From Ignavibacteriota bacterium (GTDB taxonomy: Bacteria; Bacteroidota; Kapaibacteriia; Palsa-1295), in the NCBI GenBank assembly GCA_003151215.1, contig PLXB01000460.1, positions 1-5,159 of the forward strand: a stretch of 5,159 bases of DNA. Reading direction: 5' to 3'. Numbering within the stretch: the first letter of the stretch is position 1; every line of letters starts with the position of its first letter. The notes under the pieces are model-generated. The model searched no databases. It was not told where the DNA came from and saw only the letters and a list, made by a program, of their open reading frames with translations. Made by a program: the position numbers and the translations under genes. Shown one piece after another: positions 4,878 through 5,159 of the stretch.

Positions 4878-5159
4878 TTGCGAGTAAAGGTATGCACGGT
4901 ATCTCCCCTCTTGCTTATCTCGAGCCTTTGGCTTATAGGATGTCAGGGGACGGGTCGTGTGGTCCGATCGGTTAGCTACGACATTCCTCGTTTTGTAATG
5001 CCCGTTCGCGGTATACAGCCTTCTGAACTTACTCCTAATTTTGGCACACCTCGCGATGGCGGTGCTCGCAAGCATGAGGGCCTCGATATTATGGCGCCGA
5101 AAGGACGAGAAGTGCTGGCATGTATCGCCGGTGTAGTTGTTTCCAAACGCTGGAATGCC
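4878..5159 (+). CDS. M23-family (LytM-like) lipoprotein metallopeptidase, 5' part, truncated by window end
   Basis: The frame that ends on the last complete codon (5157-5159) is open back through the end of the previous gene and gives a clear lipoprotein precursor when started at the TTG at 4878. It has MRVKV, a hydrophobic core VSPLLLISSLWLI, then the lipobox LIGC with Cys22. After a linker, MPVRGIQPSELTPNFGTPR and HEGLDIMAPKGREVLACIAGVVV match the start of the M23 peptidase domain, which commonly reads FG-R-GG-HEGIDI-AP-G-V-A-G-V. His66 and Asp70 are the first two zinc ligands of the HxxxD motif; the later HxH motif lies beyond the window. Such enzymes cut peptidoglycan peptide cross-links, or act as catalytically dead regulators when zinc ligands are lost. 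A lipid anchor implies action in the periplasm. No Shine-Dalgarno is evident. TTG 4857 is the only other upstream candidate, and it would add seven residues ahead of a good signal peptide. The ATG at 4998 would discard the signal peptide. Confidence 0.8.
   Translation, partial: MRVKVCTVSPLLLISSLWLIGCQGTGRVVRSVSYDIPRFVMPVRGIQPSELTPNFGTPRDGGARKHEGLDIMAPKGREVLACIAGVVVSKRWNA

Noticed and set aside
4862..4973. ATG-started short frame (MVCSGLASKG...) after the GlsB-like gene
   Set aside because: It ends after 37 codons and lacks protein features, while another frame over the same bases encodes a lipoprotein signal peptide that continues into an M23 domain.
4830..5075. 81-codon - strand open frame over the end of the GlsB-like gene and the M23 lipoprotein
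   Set aside because: The + strand encodes a convincing lipobox and M23 motif here; the antisense translation is basic and featureless.

Overview
This window comes from a bacterial chromosome and carries mostly housekeeping and cell-envelope genes on the + strand. Several things point loosely to the Bacteroidota/Chlorobiota/Ignavibacteria neighbourhood: a short-form alpha-glucan phosphorylase, mostly weak Shine-Dalgarno sequences, a TAnnTTTG-type promoter element, and the wording of a UvrD-like remnant. No marker gene fixes the taxonomy, so this is a guess.

Region 1 (1-902) holds the 3' end of an alpha-glucan (glycogen/maltodextrin) phosphorylase. Nine bases later comes a complete HAD phosphatase that closely resembles E. 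coli YihX, an alpha-D-glucose-1-phosphatase. The first enzyme makes glucose-1-phosphate and the second could hydrolyse it, so the pair reads as a glycogen-breakdown unit. Region 2 (903-1502) is a convergent - strand gene for an exported protein with two copies of a small beta-rich domain. A tight palindrome separates it from the phosphatase.

Region 3 (1503-1863) is a gene-poor gap. It contains a decayed C-terminal piece of a UvrD/Rep-type helicase that has lost its motif VI arginine. Region 4 (1864-3510) is a two-gene unit: an FkbM-type methyltransferase, then an overlapping lipoprotein gene that appears broken by a single-base frameshift. A hairpin follows it.

Region 5 (3532-4518) encodes an ornithine cyclodeaminase/mu-crystallin family protein that probably starts at TTG. 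Region 6 (4519-5159) has promoter-like sequences, a small GlsB/YeaQ-type three-helix membrane protein, and the 5' part of an M23-family lipoprotein peptidase starting at TTG and cut by the window edge.

I found no CRISPR array, tRNA, rRNA, intact mobile element or recognisable defence system. The observations most worth a second look are the UvrD remnant, the frameshifted lipoprotein, the phosphorylase/phosphatase pair, and the two genes with non-ATG starts.
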